Source of the DNA: Arthrobacter castelli DSM 16402
Lineage (GTDB): Bacteria > Actinomycetota > Actinomycetes > Actinomycetales > Micrococcaceae
Reading direction: 5' to 3'
Assembly: GCF_000430705.1 (NCBI RefSeq)
Contig: NZ_AUMN01000008.1
Span: 1-64,000 of the forward strand
Length of the DNA stretch: 64,000 nt
Below are positions 45,525 to 54,775 of this stretch, one piece after another. The stretch's first letter is position 1. Each line of letters starts with the position of its first letter. Position numbers and translations under genes: made by a program. The notes below the pieces were generated by a model. That model worked only from the letters and a program-made list of their open reading frames with translations. It had not been told where the DNA came from and did not search any database.

Positions 45525-46580
45525 ATGACAGCCACTCTGTGCGAGCACCGCCCGTCCGGCGTCGACGCGATCCGCAGCGCGCGGAAGCGCAACTCCCGCC
45601 GCACCCGGATCGTGATCCCGTCGCTGGCCGTCGCCGTCGTCGGGCTCTTCATGGTCAGTGTGCTGCTTGGCTCGTTCACCGTAACCATTCCGGACTTCTT
45701 CCGCCTGCTGGGCGGCGCGGAGATCCCGGGCGCGACCTTCATCGTGATGGAACACAAGCTGCCGCGGGCGGTGATTGCGGTGCTGATCGGCGTGGCATTC
45801 GGAGTCTCCGGCACCATCTTCCAGACCATGCTGCGCAACCCGCTGGCCAGCCCGGATATCATCGGCATCAGCTACGGAGCCAGCGCGTCGGCCGTTTTCG
45901 CCATTGTGGTCTTCGGCGCGGCGGGAGCCACCGTTTCCATCGCGGCACTGGTCGGAGCGCTGGTGGTGGCGGCGGCCATCTATGCGCTGTCCCGGCGCGG
46001 GGGAGTGGCCGGTTACCGGCTGATCCTGGTGGGTATCGGGTTCGCCGCCATCATGACGGCAGTGGTGAACTACCTGATGACCCGTACTGACGTCACGACC
46101 GCGCAGGAAGCCCTGGTGTGGGTGACCGGGTCGCTCAACTCCAGCAACTGGAGCCGGGTCAGTATCCTGGGCGCGTCGCTGGTGCTGCTGCTGCCGATCG
46201 CCACCGCACTGTCCAGGAACCTGCGGGGCCTGGAAATGGGCGACGACGCCGCCGCCGGCCTGGGTGTTCCGGTCGAACGGTCGCGGCTGGGGCTGATCCT
46301 GGTCGGTGTTGCACTGGCTGCGGTGGCGACGGCGGCCGCCGGGCCGGTTGCCTTTATCGCGTTCCTGTCCGGTCCCATCGCCCGCCGGGCTCTGGGCGGC
46401 AAGGCCTCCCTGACTGCAGCTGCGATGGTCGGAGCGCTGATTGTGCTGGCCGCCGACTTCGTTGCCGCAAACATGATCCCAAACGTGTCCTTGCCCGTCG
46501 GTGTGATCACCGGGGCCATGGGCGCACCGTTCCTGCTGTGGCTGCTGGTTTCGACCAACCGCAACGGTACGGCCGGCTGA
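45525..46580 (+). CDS. Siderophore ABC transporter permease, FecCD family (second)
   Basis: A 351-residue permease whose ATG directly follows the previous stop codon. Conserved blocks are KLPRAVIAVLIGVAFGVSGT, FQTMLRNPLASPDIIGISYG, LVWVTGSLNSSNWSRV and AAAGPVAFIAFLSGPIARR. About nine to ten membrane segments are present. It forms a heterodimeric channel with the preceding permease. Confidence 0.95.
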   Translation: MTATLCEHRPSGVDAIRSARKRNSRRTRIVIPSLAVAVVGLFMVSVLLGSFTVTIPDFFRLLGGAEIPGATFIVMEHKLPRAVIAVLIGVAFGVSGTIFQTMLRNPLASPDIIGISYGASASAVFAIVVFGAAGATVSIAALVGALVVAAAIYALSRRGGVAGYRLILVGIGFAAIMTAVVNYLMTRTDVTTAQEALVWVTGSLNSSNWSRVSILGASLVLLLPIATALSRNLRGLEMGDDAAAGLGVPVERSRLGLILVGVALAAVATAAAGPVAFIAFLSGPIARRALGGKASLTAAAMVGALIVLAADFVAANMIPNVSLPVGVITGAMGAPFLLWLLVSTNRNGTAG

Positions 46581-46592
46581 GGAAGGAAGACA

Positions 46593-47567
46593 ATGACCTC
46601 AACCCATACCCTGCAGGCAGAGCAACTGACCTTGGGCTACGACGACCGCACCGTGGTCGACGACCTGACGGTGACGATCCCGACCGGCATGGTCACCATG
46701 ATTGTCGGGGCCAACGCGTGCGGAAAGTCCACGCTGCTGCGCGGGCTGGCGCGGCTGCTGAAGCCGAAATCCGGCAACGTGCTGCTCGACGGCAAGTCCA
46801 TCCATTCGGTACCCACCCGCCAGGTGGCCACGCAACTCGGGCTGCTGCCGCAGACACCGCTGGCTCCCGACGGGATCACGGTCTCCGACCTGGTGGGTCG
46901 CGGCCGGTACCCCCATCAGGGCTGGTTCCGGCAATGGAGCAAGGACGACGACGCCGCCGTCGCCGCCGCGCTCGCGGACACAGACACCCTCGAGTTGGCC
47001 GGCCGGCCGGTGGATGAGCTCTCGGGCGGGCAGCGGCAACGCGTCTGGATTGCCATGGCCCTGGCACAGGAGACCGGGATCCTGCTGCTCGACGAGCCCA
47101 CCACCTTCCTGGACGTCAGCCACCAGGTGGAGGTGCTGGACCTGCTGACCGACTTGAACCACCGCACCGGCACTACGATCGCGATCGTGCTGCATGACCT
47201 GAATCTGGCCGCTCGGTACGCGGATCACCTGATCGCCTTGAAGGATGGCGGTATCGCTGCATCCGGCAAACCCGACGAAGTGGTGGACGAAGACTTGATG
47301 CGGGATGTCTTCGGGATGGATTCGAAGGTGGTGCCGGATCCGGTATCCGGCACACCAATGATTGTTCCGATTGGCCGGCACCGCCTCCGGCCGGGCGGCG
47401 CCGACCCGGGTGGAGAAACCGGTCCGGGTGGAGGTGCCGTTCCGGGTGGAGATTCCGACATGGAAAGAAAGACCGGCCCATCCTCCCCCGCCGACACCGG
47501 CACGCAGGACCATCCGGAAACCGGAGCCCGCCGCCAGGGCACCAACCCAATAGGAGCACATTCATGA
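46593..47567 (+). CDS. Siderophore ABC transporter ATP-binding protein, FecE type
   Basis: A 324-residue ATPase. Walker A is [20 protein letters not shown], the signature is [17 protein letters not shown], and Walker B is [18 protein letters not shown]. The first 265 residues cover the whole family. The extra C-terminal tail of about 55 residues starts with three 6-residue repeats ([18 protein letters not shown] from residue 272), encoded by three 18-bp repeats at 47406-47459. The tail looks disordered. The stop overlaps the next start (ATGA). Confidence 0.95.
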   Translation: MTSTHTLQAEQLTLGYDDRTVVDDLTVTIPTGMVTMIVGANACGKSTLLRGLARLLKPKSGNVLLDGKSIHSVPTRQVATQLGLLPQTPLAPDGITVSDLVGRGRYPHQGWFRQWSKDDDAAVAAALADTDTLELAGRPVDELSGGQRQRVWIAMALAQETGILLLDEPTTFLDVSHQVEVLDLLTDLNHRTGTTIAIVLHDLNLAARYADHLIALKDGGIAASGKPDEVVDEDLMRDVFGMDSKVVPDPVSGTPMIVPIGRHRLRPGGADPGGETGPGGGAVPGGDSDMERKTGPSSPADTGTQDHPETGARRQGTNPIGAHS

Positions 47568-48652
47568 CCGCCGCCGTCGACGCCCCGCCGCTGCTTGCCT
47601 TTGAGGTTGAAGTCGCCCGCATCGAAGAGCTGACCCCTGTCTTCCGGCGCATCACGTTTGCCGGCGACTGCCTCAGCCGGTTCAGCCGTGGCCCGGAAGT
47701 CCACCAGCGGGAGGTCCATCAGCGAGGGGCCCACCAGCGGGACCGTTCCAACCTGGACCTGAGGATCAAACTGATGATCCCCTCCAACGGGAACCCGCTG
47801 CCCCGTTTCGACACCCTCGCCAAGGGGTGGTACCAGCAATGGCTGGCCATGGATCCGGAAGTCCGTGGACACATGCGCACCTACTCGGTGCGAAACACCA
47901 GGGTGGACGGCCCGGAGGCCGAACACAACGGCCCCGAAATCGACGTGGACTTCGTCATCCACCTGGACGCCGACGGCCACGGAGGGCCGGCGTCGAACTG
48001 GGCGGCCGGAGCCGAAGTGGGCGACCGATTGACCATTATCGGCCCGAACGAATCCGCGGATACCTATGGAGGCATCGAATGGTCACCGCCCGCCATGGAG
48101 CTCGGCCAGGCCGCCGGGTATGTGGACGAGCTCCATCCGCGCAGCCGCAGGGTGCTCTTTGCCGGTGACGAAACCGCCGTTCCGGCGATCAGCTCCATCC
48201 TCGAGGCGCTCCCGCCCGGCTATACCGGCAATGCCTATCTGGAAGTTCCCACGGCCGCCGACTTTATGGATGTGGCGACTGCATCCGACGTCGAGATCAC
48301 CTGGATCGCCCGCAACGACCGGCAGCACGGGGAAGCCTTATCCGCAGCAGTGCGTGGCGGACGTGGACTGCTCAGTGCAGCCGGAATGCACCACCGGGGC
48401 GAAGAACCCGAAGACGTGGACATCGATAGCACGATCCTCTGGGATACTCCGGCGCTTGCCGGAGAACCCGGCGGTGAGGCGGAGCAGGACACGGCCGCGG
48501 GCGAATCGGAGAACTTCTATGCGTGGATTGCCGGCGAGGCCGGAACCGTCAAGGAACTGCGCCGCTATTTGGTGCGGGATCTCGGTGTCGATCGCCGGCG
48601 GGTGGCCTTCATGGGGTACTGGCGCCGCGGCCGCTCCGAGGGCGGTGCCTGA
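47564..48652 (+). CDS. Siderophore-interacting protein (FAD-dependent ferric reductase)
   Basis: A 362-residue ViuB/SIP-family protein that reduces ferric siderophores in the cytoplasm. Typical parts are [34 protein letters not shown] (FAD binding, RTYSVR), [59 protein letters not shown] (NADPH side) and [15 protein letters not shown] at the end. Three in-frame 15-bp repeats (47699-47743) insert [15 protein letters not shown] into the first beta domain, between FSRGPE and [12 protein letters not shown] second insertion (about 20 residues, [18 protein letters not shown]) precedes the C-terminal block. Confidence 0.95.
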   Translation: MTAAVDAPPLLAFEVEVARIEELTPVFRRITFAGDCLSRFSRGPEVHQREVHQRGAHQRDRSNLDLRIKLMIPSNGNPLPRFDTLAKGWYQQWLAMDPEVRGHMRTYSVRNTRVDGPEAEHNGPEIDVDFVIHLDADGHGGPASNWAAGAEVGDRLTIIGPNESADTYGGIEWSPPAMELGQAAGYVDELHPRSRRVLFAGDETAVPAISSILEALPPGYTGNAYLEVPTAADFMDVATASDVEITWIARNDRQHGEALSAAVRGGRGLLSAAGMHHRGEEPEDVDIDSTILWDTPALAGEPGGEAEQDTAAGESENFYAWIAGEAGTVKELRRYLVRDLGVDRRRVAFMGYWRRGRSEGGA

Positions 48653-48819
48653 CTGCCCGGTCTGACTGGGGGCCTGACTGCACGGCCTGAGTCGTTCGGG
48701 CCGGGAGTAATCCGCGGCCTTCCAGGTACGAACCGTCCATATTTCCCGTTCTGTACTCCCGGCACGAACACCGCCGGCCGACGCGTGCCACCTGCAACCC
48801 CTGGCGCGCCTAGTAATCT

Positions 48820-49596
48820 GTGGTGGTGACATTCGCGAAACGATACGTGGCCCTGGGCGATTCCTTCACCGAAGGCGTCGGTGATCCGGATCCAGGACTG
48901 CCCAACGGCGTGCGCGGCTGGGCCGACCGGGTGGCCGAACAGCTCTGCCGGGCGGATCCGGAGGCCGGCTACGCGAACCTGGCGATCCGCGGCCGCAAGC
49001 TGGCCCGGATCATGCACGAGCAGATCGACGCCGCCGTCGAGCTGCGGCCCACCCTGGTCACCATTTACGCCGGCGGGAACGACATTCTGCGCCCGCAGAT
49101 CGATATCGATCAGCTGATGCAGACCTACGACGACGGCATCGCACGGCTGGCAGCCACCGGCGCCGACGTCGTCATGTTCACCGGCTTCGACGCCGTCGCT
49201 TCGCCGGTCTTCAGCAAGATGCGCGGCAGGACCGCCATTTACAATGAGCTGCTGCGCGAAGTGGCCGATAAACACGAAGCGATGGTCGTCGACTACTGGC
49301 GGTTCGACGAATACAACGACCCGCGCATGTGGGATACGGACCGGCTGCATATGTCCACGGCCGGGCACATCAACATGGCGGCGAAGGTGCTGGACAAGCT
49401 GGAAGCCGAACATGCCATTGAACTGCCGCAGCTTCAGGAACTGGCGCCGGCCGCGCGGCTGGAAGCGCTGAAGGCAGACGCGGCCTGGGTGCGCCGGTTC
49501 GTCGGCCCGTGGGTGGGCCGCCGGTTGCGGGGTGTCTCTTCCGGCGATGCACTCACAGCGCGGTATCCGCAATTGCAACGAGTCGGGGATGGGTAG
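48820..49596 (+). CDS. SGNH/GDSL-family hydrolase
   Basis: A protein of about 258 residues with the GDSL block VALGDSFTEGVGDPDPG (nucleophile Ser), block III AGGNDILRP with the oxyanion Asn, and block V DRLHMSTAGHINMA with catalytic Asp and His. No signal peptide is seen, so it is a cytoplasmic esterase or lipase of unknown substrate. Three GTG codons in a row (48820, 48823, 48826) can serve as start. TAGTAA at 48811-48816 suggests a leaderless transcript starting at 48823. Oligopeptidase B follows after 10 bases. Confidence 0.9.
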   Translation: MVVTFAKRYVALGDSFTEGVGDPDPGLPNGVRGWADRVAEQLCRADPEAGYANLAIRGRKLARIMHEQIDAAVELRPTLVTIYAGGNDILRPQIDIDQLMQTYDDGIARLAATGADVVMFTGFDAVASPVFSKMRGRTAIYNELLREVADKHEAMVVDYWRFDEYNDPRMWDTDRLHMSTAGHINMAAKVLDKLEAEHAIELPQLQELAPAARLEALKADAAWVRRFVGPWVGRRLRGVSSGDALTARYPQLQRVGDG

Positions 49597-49606
49597 GCTG
49601 GGCAGT

Positions 49607-51739
49607 ATGCCCGTAACACCACCCATTGCCCCCAAAGACCCCATCACCCGGACGCATCACGGCCACGAATTCGTGGACAACTACGAATGGCTCCGCGACA
49701 AGGACTCGGAGCAGGTGATCAGCCACCTGAAGGCCGAAAACGAGTACACCGACGCCGTCACCGCGGACCAGGAACAGCTGCGCGACGATATCTTCAACGA
49801 GATCAAGTCCCGGACCAAGGAAACCGATCTGTCCGTCCCGTCCCGGAAAGGTCGCTGGTGGTACTACACCCGCACGGTGGAAGGCGGCCAGCACGCGGCG
49901 TTTTACCGGGTGGCGGCCGACGGCGGGTGGACTCCGCCGGTGATCGAGCCGGGCGTGGCGTTCGACGGCGAACAGCTGCTGCTCGACGGCAATGCCGAGG
50001 CTGAGGGGCAGCCGTTTTTCTCGATCGGGGCATTCACCGTGTCCGAATGCGGCAATTTCCTCGCCTACTCGCTGGACCTGAAGGGCGACGAACGCTTCAC
50101 CATGCGGGTGAAGGACCTGCGCACCGGCGAACTGCTGCCCGACGAAATCCCCGACGTCTTCTACTCGGCCGACTTCAACCTCGACGCCACAGCCGTCTAC
50201 TACACGGTGCTCGACGATTCCTGGCGCCCGTGTGAGATCCGCAAGCACGTGCTGGGTGCGCCGGTGGCGGACGACACCGCCGTCTACACCGACACAGATC
50301 AGGGGATGTGGGTCGGGGTCGACCCGTCCGCCAGCCGGAAATACCTGTTCATCTCATCGAGCTGCAGCGAATACAGCGAAGTCCACATCCTCGATGTGTC
50401 AGTGTCCGACGCCGAGCCGCAGCTGGTACTGAGCCGGGACGCACGGGTGCTTTACGACGTCGAACATGTGGAGCTCGACGGTGCGGACCGCTTCATCGCA
50501 GTGCACAATCATGACGCCGTCAATTCCATGGTCTCGCTGCTCACCCCCGGCGCCCCGCCGCAGGATTGGCGGACAGTGGTGGCCCATTCGCCCACCCGGC
50601 GGATCGACGGCGTTTCGGCGTTGGCCGGCCACCTGCTGCTGGGGGTGCGGGAAGACACCCTGGAGACGGTGAAGATCCTGCCGCTGGCCGGTTTGGGGAC
50701 AGTGGATCAACGCCCCTGGTGGTCGCCGGAATTCGATGAGGAACTGTACTCATGCTCGGCCGGGGCCAGCGCATATGACGCCCCGGTGATCAGGGTCGCC
50801 TACCGTTCCTTTATCACCCCGCCGAGGATTTACGACCTTGGCCTGGCCGGCACTGATGAGTCGCCGCTGGGCGAAGGGGAACTGGCGTTGCGCAAGGAAA
50901 CCCCGGTCTTGGGCGGCTACAACCCCGCCGACTACCAGCAGCGCCGCCTGTGGGCGACCGCCGCCGACGGCACCCGGATACCGGTATCGGTGATCTGCCG
51001 GGCGGGGATGGAGCCGGATGGAACCCATAATGCGCTGATCTACGGATACGGTTCCTACGAAGTCTCCATGGACCCGGAGTTCTCCATTGCCCGGTTGTCG
51101 CTGCTGGACCGTGGCGTGGTGTTCGCCATCGCCCACGTCCGTGGCGGCGGCGAGCTCGGGCGGCCCTGGTATGACGACGGCAAGAAGCTCAACAAACGGA
51201 ACTCATTCACCGACTTCGTGGACTGTTCGCGGTTCCTGCTCGAGGAAGGCTGGGCCGCCGAGGGGCGGCTTGCAGCCATGGGCGGCAGTGCCGGCGGACT
51301 GTTGATGGGGGCGGTGCTGAACCTCGCCCCTCAACTGTACTGCGGCGTCGTCGCGCAGGTTCCTTTCGTGGACACGCTGACCAGCATCCTGGATCCTGAA
51401 CTGCCGCTGTCCGCCCTCGAATGGGAGGAATGGGGCAACCCCATTGAGAGCGCTGAGGTGTATGAGTACATGGCATCCTACTCTCCATACGAGAACGTCC
51501 GCGACGTTCAGTACCCCGCGATTGCAGCCGTGACCAGCCTGCACGACACCCGGGTGCTCTACGTGGAACCGGCTAAGTGGGTGGCGAAGCTGCGCGATGT
51601 TGCCCCCGACGGCGGGCCGGTGGTGCTCAAGACGGAAATGCAGGGCGGACACGGAGGAGCCAGCGGCCGGTACGAGGTTTGGAAGGACCGGGCGTGGGAC
51701 TTTGCCTTCATCCTCGCGTGCTTCGAAGACCGTTCCTGA
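49607..51739 (+). CDS. ptrB: Oligopeptidase B, S9A prolyl-oligopeptidase family
   Basis: A 710-residue serine peptidase that cleaves short peptides after basic residues in the cytoplasm. It has an N-terminal beta-propeller (residues 70-420) and a C-terminal alpha/beta hydrolase. The nucleophile Ser is in AAMGGSAGGLLMGA, the Asp in TSLHDTRVLYVEP, and the His in MQGGHGGASGR. FAIAHVRGGGELGRPWYDDG is the oligopeptidase signature. ATG 49607 lacks a ribosome binding site, but TAGGCT (49594-49599) ends seven bases before it, so the mRNA may be leaderless and separate from the upstream gene. Confidence 0.95.
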   Translation: MPVTPPIAPKDPITRTHHGHEFVDNYEWLRDKDSEQVISHLKAENEYTDAVTADQEQLRDDIFNEIKSRTKETDLSVPSRKGRWWYYTRTVEGGQHAAFYRVAADGGWTPPVIEPGVAFDGEQLLLDGNAEAEGQPFFSIGAFTVSECGNFLAYSLDLKGDERFTMRVKDLRTGELLPDEIPDVFYSADFNLDATAVYYTVLDDSWRPCEIRKHVLGAPVADDTAVYTDTDQGMWVGVDPSASRKYLFISSSCSEYSEVHILDVSVSDAEPQLVLSRDARVLYDVEHVELDGADRFIAVHNHDAVNSMVSLLTPGAPPQDWRTVVAHSPTRRIDGVSALAGHLLLGVREDTLETVKILPLAGLGTVDQRPWWSPEFDEELYSCSAGASAYDAPVIRVAYRSFITPPRIYDLGLAGTDESPLGEGELALRKETPVLGGYNPADYQQRRLWATAADGTRIPVSVICRAGMEPDGTHNALIYGYGSYEVSMDPEFSIARLSLLDRGVVFAIAHVRGGGELGRPWYDDGKKLNKRNSFTDFVDCSRFLLEEGWAAEGRLAAMGGSAGGLLMGAVLNLAPQLYCGVVAQVPFVDTLTSILDPELPLSALEWEEWGNPIESAEVYEYMASYSPYENVRDVQYPAIAAVTSLHDTRVLYVEPAKWVAKLRDVAPDGGPVVLKTEMQGGHGGASGRYEVWKDRAWDFAFILACFEDRS

Positions 51740-51763
51740 CCCTGGCCCGAGTCCGGACACAAC

Positions 51764-51795
51764 GGCGGCGCCGCCGGCCATGCCGGGGCGCCGCC
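51764..51795. terminator. Two-way hairpin between convergent genes
   Basis: GGCGGCGCC (51764-51772) and GGCGCCGCC (51787-51795) form a 9-bp GC stem between the oligopeptidase B stop and the convergent NADP-binding protein stop. Confidence 0.6.
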
Positions 51796-51811
51796 AGGGC
51801 CCGAATGCGGG

Positions 51812-52447
51812 TCAGTCCAGGATGTTGAGACCGGTGGCCCAGTTGAAACTGTCGTAGGCCGAGTTGGCCTGGAGGGCCATCACCAGCAGCTGGAACCCTT
51901 CCAGCTCGCGTGCGTGGTGTAGTCCTCCGACCTCCAGGGGACGCAGTCCCGCATCGCGGACGAAGCCGGACACTTGGGCGCGGGCCTCCTGTGCACCGGC
52001 GATGAAGACGTCCAGCGGCTTGTCACCGGCCTTGCCCTCGGCCAGAGTCGTCGCAAAAGTCGTGTTGAAGGCCTTGACGACCTGGGCGTCGGGCACGAGG
52101 GCGGCGATCTCTTGGGCTGCGGAGCTGTCGGCCGGAACAACCAGGGAGTCGAATGTTTCGAAGTTCACCGGGTTGGAGATGTCCACCAGGACCTTGCCGG
52201 ACAGCACCCCGGCGTTGGTCGAAACATAGTCTTTCGCGCCGTCGAATGGCAGAGCCAGCACGACGACGCCGGCTGCGGGTGTGTCCGCGATGGAGCCGGC
52301 GGACGCACCTGGTCCGAGTTCAGCGGCCAGTTCTGATGCTTTGGCGCCGTCCCGGGCAAGGAACTGTACGGTCTGGCCCGATGCAATTGCACGTGAACCG
52401 ATGCCACGTGCCATGTTGCCGGTTCCAATAATGCTGATGGTGGTCAT
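51812..52447 (-). CDS. NADP-binding protein, NADPH-F420 reductase-like
   Basis: A 211-residue Rossmann protein; ATG 52447 directly precedes the first strand TTISIIGTGNMARGIGSRAI. An in-frame start at 52486 would add a lysine-rich 13-residue leader. It resembles the NADPH-dependent F420 reductase/ProC-like dinucleotide-binding family: VVVLALPFDGAKDYVS, DISNPVNF, QVVKAFNTTFATTL and ELEGFQLLVMALQ. Whether F420 or another substrate is used cannot be told. It is divergent from a MarR gene, its likely regulator. Confidence 0.88.
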   Translation of the reverse strand: MTTISIIGTGNMARGIGSRAIASGQTVQFLARDGAKASELAAELGPGASAGSIADTPAAGVVVLALPFDGAKDYVSTNAGVLSGKVLVDISNPVNFETFDSLVVPADSSAAQEIAALVPDAQVVKAFNTTFATTLAEGKAGDKPLDVFIAGAQEARAQVSGFVRDAGLRPLEVGGLHHARELEGFQLLVMALQANSAYDSFNWATGLNILD

Positions 52448-52546
52448 TGTTTTCTTCTTTCCGAAGAGGTGGTCGAGCAGTTTCACATATCCGTCACTGC
52501 GTCGGCTTCATATACTTGAAGCTACAATCAATCTAGGTGTGTTGCG

Positions 52547-52574
52547 TTGAAGTGTCAAGTGCTTGTGGGATAAT
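52547..52574 (+). promoter_or_regulatory. Promoter of leaderless marR
   Basis: TTGAAG (52547-52552), 16 bp, GATAAT (52569-52574), then six bases to ATG 52581. The expected transcription start is the A of the ATG. TTGA-AGTG-TCAA (52548-52559) overlaps the -35 and could be the MarR operator. A related ACTTGAAG lies at 52514-52521. Confidence 0.65.
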
Positions 52575-52580
52575 CGGGTT

Positions 52581-53057
52581 ATGACTGAACCCCAATGGCT
52601 CACGCCCCGGGAACGCCAGGCCTGGCTGGCCCTGGTGTTCGCCTCAACAGTGGTGCCGGCGGCCATGGACAGCCAGCTGCTGCGCGACGGCAAGGTGTCG
52701 CTGTTCAGCTACAACGTCCTGGCGATGCTCTCTGAGGCGCCGGACCGCGTGTTGCCGATGAGCGAGCTCGCCGCCCGGACCAGCTCCTCATTGTCCCGGC
52801 TGTCCCACGTGGTGAGGAAGCTCCAGGAACGGGGCTGGATCGAGCGCAGCACCAGCGAAGATGATGCCAGGGTGACGACGGCGTATCTGACGGACGAGGG
52901 GATGTCCACCATCCAGGCGCTGGCACCAGAGCATGTACGGACGGTCAGGGAGATGATCTTTGACGGCCTGGGAGAGCAGGATGTGCGTGACCTGGAACGG
53001 GTCGGCAAGAAGATCGTCGGCCGGATCGATCCTGACCATTGGCTGCTGCGCGGCTGA
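52581..53057 (+). CDS. MarR-family transcriptional regulator
   Basis: A 158-residue MarR protein. The winged helix reads LFSYNVLAMLSEAPDRVLPM, SELAARTSSSLSRLSHVVRK and LQERGWIERSTSEDDAR. The terminal helices complete the dimerisation domain. ATG 52581 lies six bases after a good -10 box and has no ribosome binding site, so it appears leaderless. It is divergent from the NADP-binding protein gene and may sense oxidative or aromatic compounds, as many MarR proteins with reductase neighbours do. Confidence 0.92.
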   Translation: MTEPQWLTPRERQAWLALVFASTVVPAAMDSQLLRDGKVSLFSYNVLAMLSEAPDRVLPMSELAARTSSSLSRLSHVVRKLQERGWIERSTSEDDARVTTAYLTDEGMSTIQALAPEHVRTVREMIFDGLGEQDVRDLERVGKKIVGRIDPDHWLLRG

Positions 53058-53364
53058 CCCCGATGGCGCCCGCGGACGGTCGGCCGGGACCGTCCCAAGA
53101 CCTGCTGATGCGGCGGGTGTGAGCTCCGGTGAAGGCTCCTGTGAAGCCAATTGGTCTTATTAGGTGCGCAGAATTAGAATAGACAGGCGTTAAGTTGTGC
53201 AACGCCGTCTGCTGATACCCAACGAGGCAGCCGGGAAGTTGCGCAGGAACCCGTACATACCTAGAATTGAAGGCTGTCGTAGTGGTGGAGTCCACTTCTT
53301 ACGCACCTGATCTTCACCGTCGTCGGCGCGCCAGTGGAACGCAGGCAGTTTGCTGCCCGGGTTC

Positions 53365-53400
53365 CTACGGATAGTCCGTAGTAATAGCGGTGTCATTACT
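53365..53400 (+). promoter_or_regulatory. Overlapping inverted repeats upstream of rpmB-rpmG-rpsN
   Basis: CTACGGA-TAG-TCCGTAG (53365-53381, perfect 7-bp arms) overlaps AGTAAT...ATTACT (53380-53400, perfect 6-bp arms with 9 between). They lie about 85-120 bases before rpmB, a good position for a Zur operator. They do not clearly match the published Zur consensus that I know. The remainder of the 53058-53484 gap is without a supported gene. Confidence 0.45.
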
Positions 53401-53484
53401 GGTGACGGGACGCTCTTAACCGCAACAAGTTTTGCTGAAACTGCGTACTGTGTCATCAGCTACATCAACTACTGGAGGAGAGTC

Positions 53485-53721
53485 ATGGCAGCCCACTGCC
53501 AAGTGACCGGAGCCGAGCCGGGCTTTGGAAACAACATTTCGCACTCGCACCGGCGCACCAGGCGCCGGTTCGACCCGAATATTCAGAAGAAGCGTTACTG
53601 GGTTCCCTCCCTGCGCCGCAATGTGACCCTGCAGGTCTCCGCCAAGGGGATTAAGACCATTGACGCTCGTGGCATCGATACCGTGGTCGCCGAGATCATG
53701 GCCCGTGGGGTGAAGCTCTAA
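53485..53721 (+). CDS. rpmB: 50S ribosomal protein L28, probably zinc-independent paralogue
   Basis: A 78-residue L28 starting at ATG 53485 with GGAGGAG upstream. The sequence [20 protein letters not shown] is typical, but the first zinc motif has only one Cys (HCQVTG where zinc forms have CxxC) and no second Cys pair follows. It therefore looks like the C-minus form that replaces the zinc-binding protein in zinc starvation. It is the first gene of rpmB-rpmG-rpsN, an arrangement usually under Zur control in actinobacteria. Confidence 0.93.
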   Translation: MAAHCQVTGAEPGFGNNISHSHRRTRRRFDPNIQKKRYWVPSLRRNVTLQVSAKGIKTIDARGIDTVVAEIMARGVKL

Positions 53722-53888
53722 TGGCAAAAGTCCAGGACGTTCGTCCGATTATCAAGCTCAAGTCCACCGCGGGCACCGGTTTCACCTACGTGACCCGGAA
53801 GAATCGTCGTAACAACCCTGACCGTCTGGTCATGAAGAAGTACGACCCGAAGATCCGCAAGCACGTCGAATTCAGAGAGGAGCGCTAA
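53721..53888 (+). CDS. rpmG: 50S ribosomal protein L33, zinc-independent form
   Basis: A 55-residue L33 ([20 protein letters not shown], then [12 protein letters not shown] and [13 protein letters not shown]). It has no Cys at all, so it is the C-minus form that does not bind zinc. ATG 53721 shares one base with the rpmB stop codon, so translation is coupled. Confidence 0.96.
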   Translation: MAKVQDVRPIIKLKSTAGTGFTYVTRKNRRNNPDRLVMKKYDPKIRKHVEFREER

Positions 53889-53890
53889 GC

Positions 53891-54196
53891 ATGGCGAAGA
53901 AGTCGAAGATCGCACGCAATGAGCAGCGCAAGATCGTTGTTGACCGCTACGCCGCGAAGCGCCGCGAGCTGAAGAAGACGCTGGTCGACGAGAAGGCATC
54001 GGACGAGGCACGTGAAGAGGCCCGCGTCGGCCTGCAGAAGCTGCCCCGCGATGCTTCCCCCGTCCGGCTGCGCAGCCGCGACCAAATCGACGGACGCCCC
54101 CGCGGGACTTTGCAAAAGTTCGGAATCTCGCGCGTACGGTTCCGCGATATGGCACACAAGGGCCAGCTGCCCGGCGTGACCAAGTCCAGCTGGTAA
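53891..54196 (+). CDS. rpsN: 30S ribosomal protein S14, zinc-independent long form
   Basis: A 101-residue S14. The long, Cys-free type ([20 protein letters not shown], then [20 protein letters not shown] and [14 protein letters not shown]) replaces the short zinc-ribbon S14 in zinc shortage. It follows rpmG by two bases and ends at a strong terminator. Confidence 0.96.
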   Translation: MAKKSKIARNEQRKIVVDRYAAKRRELKKTLVDEKASDEAREEARVGLQKLPRDASPVRLRSRDQIDGRPRGTLQKFGISRVRFRDMAHKGQLPGVTKSSW

Positions 54197-54220
54197 TCCA
54201 GCGGCGAAATCCGCTTCAGA

Positions 54221-54252
54221 AAAGGCGGCGACCATCAGGTCGCCGCCTTTTT
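54221..54252 (+). terminator. Rho-independent terminator after rpsN
   Basis: AAAGGCGGCGACC (54221-54233), a loop of four, GGTCGCCGCCTTT (54238-54250), then more T residues. This is the clearest intrinsic terminator in the window. Confidence 0.93.
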
Positions 54253-54276
54253 CATACCCGATGTGGCACCGCGTTG

Positions 54277-54309
54277 TGCCGCCGGAGTGCCGCCGGAGTG
54301 CCGCCGGAG
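54277..54309 (+). repeat. Three tandem 11-bp repeats
   Basis: TGCCGCCGGAG is repeated exactly at 54277, 54288 and 54299, in the gap between the rpsN terminator and the HU promoter region. The following 54310-54481 stretch is A-rich and probably holds the promoter and a long leader of the HU gene. Confidence 0.8.
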
Positions 54310-54481
54310 AGCTGCCGACGGCCGAAAAACCGGCCAAAACCACGTCATTTGACTGAAAAATCGCTAAAAATGCCTGAATTTGCGCGTCTTTTCCCCTGAA
54401 GCTGGTAGGTTTTTCCAACAGAGGCACTCACATCCGTGCTGTGCTCGCCAGCTGAATAGTTAGAGTCCAGGAGGACAAAAA

Positions 54482-54760
54482 TTGGCTAAGAACCGTAGTG
54501 AACTGGTTTCCGAAGTTGCTGCAAAGGCTGAGACCAGCCAGACTGCTGTGAATTCCGTGCTTGACGCCCTGTTCGAGGTTTTCTCCACCTCGGTTTCCAA
54601 GGGCGAGAAGATCACCATCCCGGGCTGGCTCGCTGTTGAGCGTACGGACCGTGCCGCACGCCAGGGCCGCAACCCGCAGACCGGTGAGACCATCCAGATT
54701 GCCGCCGGCCACAGCGTCAAGCTGACTGCCGGAAGCAAGCTGAAGGCAGCTGCCAAGTAG
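54482..54760 (+). CDS. hup: HU-family DNA-binding protein
   Basis: A 92-residue histone-like protein that bends DNA in the nucleoid. TTG 54482 is preceded by AGGAGG at a good distance. AKNRSELVSEVAAKAETSQT is the helical dimer part, and GRNPQTGETIQIAAGHSVKL contains the conserved beta-arm tip RNPQTGE. It lacks the long lysine-rich tail of mycobacterial HupB, so it is the short form. A palindromic terminator follows. Confidence 0.96.
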   Translation: MAKNRSELVSEVAAKAETSQTAVNSVLDALFEVFSTSVSKGEKITIPGWLAVERTDRAARQGRNPQTGETIQIAAGHSVKLTAGSKLKAAAK

Positions 54761-54775
54761 TCGCAACAGACTCTT

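Noticed and set aside
53380-53400. Confident Zur box call upstream of rpmB
   Set aside because: The repeat has suitable symmetry and position but does not match the Zur consensus that I know well enough to name it. It is listed only as an inverted repeat.
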